From the NCBI GenBank assembly GCA_016784245.1, contig JADHVA010000034.1, positions 1 through 7,388 on the forward strand: 7,388 bases of DNA, written 5' to 3'. This DNA is from Nanobdellota archaeon. Lineage in GTDB: Archaea > Nanobdellota > Nanobdellia > SCGC-AAA011-G17 > GW2011-AR17. Shown here piece by piece: positions 6,661-7,388 of this stretch. Made by a program: the position numbers and the translations under genes. The notes beneath the pieces were generated by a model. It was not told the DNA's origin, ran no database searches, and was given only the letters and a program-made list of their open reading frames with translations. The number at the start of each line of letters is the position of its first letter. Position 1 is the first letter of the stretch.

Positions 6661-7329
6661 CTATTTCATTCCAGCAGTTTTACGATCAACAATAATTTCA
6701 GAAACTTGAACACTTCTTGGCATTTCTAAAATAGATATCAATAATTGAGCTAAATCCTTTGGATTCATTAATACATCTTGACTTAAACCTGATTCTGATT
6801 CTTGATGTAATTGAGATTTAAAACCACCAGGATAATATCCAATTATCCTCACTTCTTCCTTTTTCAATTCTTTTTGCATCGCTTTCACATAACCAACAAT
6901 AGCATGTTTAGTTGAACAATAAACTGAATCTTCACCAAAGCTAGAAAATGAACTAGTTGAACCAATAAAAACAATATCCCCTTTATTCTTTTTAATCAAT
7001 GAAAGCAATCCATTAGTTAACTTAATTGAACTTGTAATATTTATAGCAAAATCACCATCTATTTCTTCAATAGGAATTTCACCAATCTTATTCCAATGAG
7101 CCACTCCAGAATTTAATATCAAGATGTCAAAATCTTGATGTTCTTTTTTTATTTTGTTAATAACATCAACTACATCCTCGTGCTTTGATAAATCTGTTTT
7201 TATATTTATCACATCAAGCTTTGATTCAGTCCTTGATAAGTTAATTATTTTAACTCCCTTCTCAATAAGTTTTAAAGCAATTTCGTGACCAAGTCCACGG
7301 CTTGCTCCAGTGATTATTGCTGTTTTCAT
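6661..7329 (-). CDS. Short-chain dehydrogenase/reductase (SDR) family NAD(P)-dependent oxidoreductase
   Basis: A 222-residue soluble Rossmann-fold enzyme of the classical SDR type. Visible motifs, in order, are the cofactor glycine motif TGASRGLG (7-14), a basic position after strand 2 (SR, 32-33, favouring NADP(H) by family rule), DLS (46-48, adenine pocket), NSG (73-75, variant of NNAG), Asn97, a serine cluster GSTSS (123-127; Ser124 is the best-spaced catalytic serine), YxxxK (Tyr137, Lys141) and PGG (167-169). The set is intact, so it should be active, but the substrate cannot be read from the sequence. It is slightly shorter than the usual 250 residues, with a reduced C-terminal substrate region. 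It has its own TATA box 22 nt upstream and its stop lies 2 bp from that of the convergent gene. It is the only clearly cytosolic protein here and may be unrelated to the envelope genes. Confidence 0.92.
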   Translation of the reverse strand: MKTAIITGASRGLGHEIALKLIEKGVKIINLSRTESKLDVINIKTDLSKHEDVVDVINKIKKEHQDFDILILNSGVAHWNKIGEIPIEEIDGDFAINITSSIKLTNGLLSLIKKNKGDIVFIGSTSSFSSFGEDSVYCSTKHAIVGYVKAMQKELKKEEVRIIGYYPGGFKSQLHQESESGLSQDVLMNPKDLAQLLISILEMPRSVQVSEIIVDRKTAGMK

Positions 7330-7350
7330 ATTATTAATTAATGATTGGAG

Positions 7351-7358
7351 ATTATAAG
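7351..7358 (-). promoter_or_regulatory. TATA box of the SDR gene
   Basis: Minus-strand CTTATAAT ends 22 nt before the ATG at 7329 and is preceded by GCAAAACT (7359-7366), a good match to the BRE pattern RNWAAW. It again predicts a leaderless mRNA and supports the chosen start. Confidence 0.55.
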
Positions 7359-7388
7359 AGTTTTGCTTTTAGGGCGCTGTCCAGAAAG

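Noticed and set aside
7372..7388. Possible tRNA start (GGGCGCT...) at the right edge
   Set aside because: Position 8 is G rather than T and the expected D-arm bases are absent; too little sequence is available.
1..7388. CRISPR, transposase, toxin-antitoxin or phage signatures
   Set aside because: No direct-repeat array, terminal inverted repeats, integrase or small paired toxin genes were found on either strand.

Overview
The window looks like a piece of an AT-rich archaeal chromosome, most plausibly from a DPANN-type lineage such as Woesearchaeota, Pacearchaeota or Nanoarchaeota. The reasons are AT-rich TATA-type promoters placed 22-23 nt before start codons (leaderless mRNAs), frequent AGA arginine codons, an ATGA stop/start overlap, an archaeal-style long M48 protease, and a set of small envelope proteins of the kind common in those genomes. 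The assignment to a phylum is inference. No mobile element, CRISPR array, tRNA or rRNA was recognised, and no stretch above 300 bases lacks a gene.

Layout. Left edge, minus strand: the first 28 codons of a probable secreted lipoprotein with its own TATA box (1-84). Then, also minus, a 541-residue membrane-bound M48 zinc metalloprotease of the HtpX type with an extra C-terminal membrane and soluble region (130-1755). A 71-bp divergent promoter region (1756-1826) separates it from a plus-strand three-gene operon. The operon holds two tandem paralogous multi-spanning GT-C-like proteins related to the STT3/AglB class (1827-3296 and 3293-4597, overlapping by ATGA) and a processive family 2 glycosyltransferase (about 4625-5881). 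An 87-bp gap follows, with a GC-rich, hairpin-forming stretch (5882-5933) and a TATA box. It leads to a single-span protein with a thioredoxin-like C-terminal domain that has no CXXC (5969-6658). Only 2 bp away and convergent, on the minus strand, is a short-chain dehydrogenase/reductase (6661-7329). The last 18 bases are GC-rich and belong to something outside the window.

How the parts may fit. Apart from the SDR, every gene product has membrane segments or a signal peptide, so the region is mainly about the cell envelope. The operon pairs a cytoplasm-facing sugar-polymerising GT2 with two membrane proteins of the lipid-linked-sugar type. This would suit glycan assembly on a lipid carrier and transfer to surface proteins or lipids. 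The protease, lipoprotein and thioredoxin-fold protein would suit envelope quality control. These links are inferred from gene order and family, not shown by the sequence. The most unusual points are the altered STT3-like signature in the tandem paralogs, the loss of the redox CXXC in the thioredoxin-like protein, the structured GC-rich intergenic element, the strikingly uniform promoter-to-start spacing, and the awkward start of the GT2 gene.
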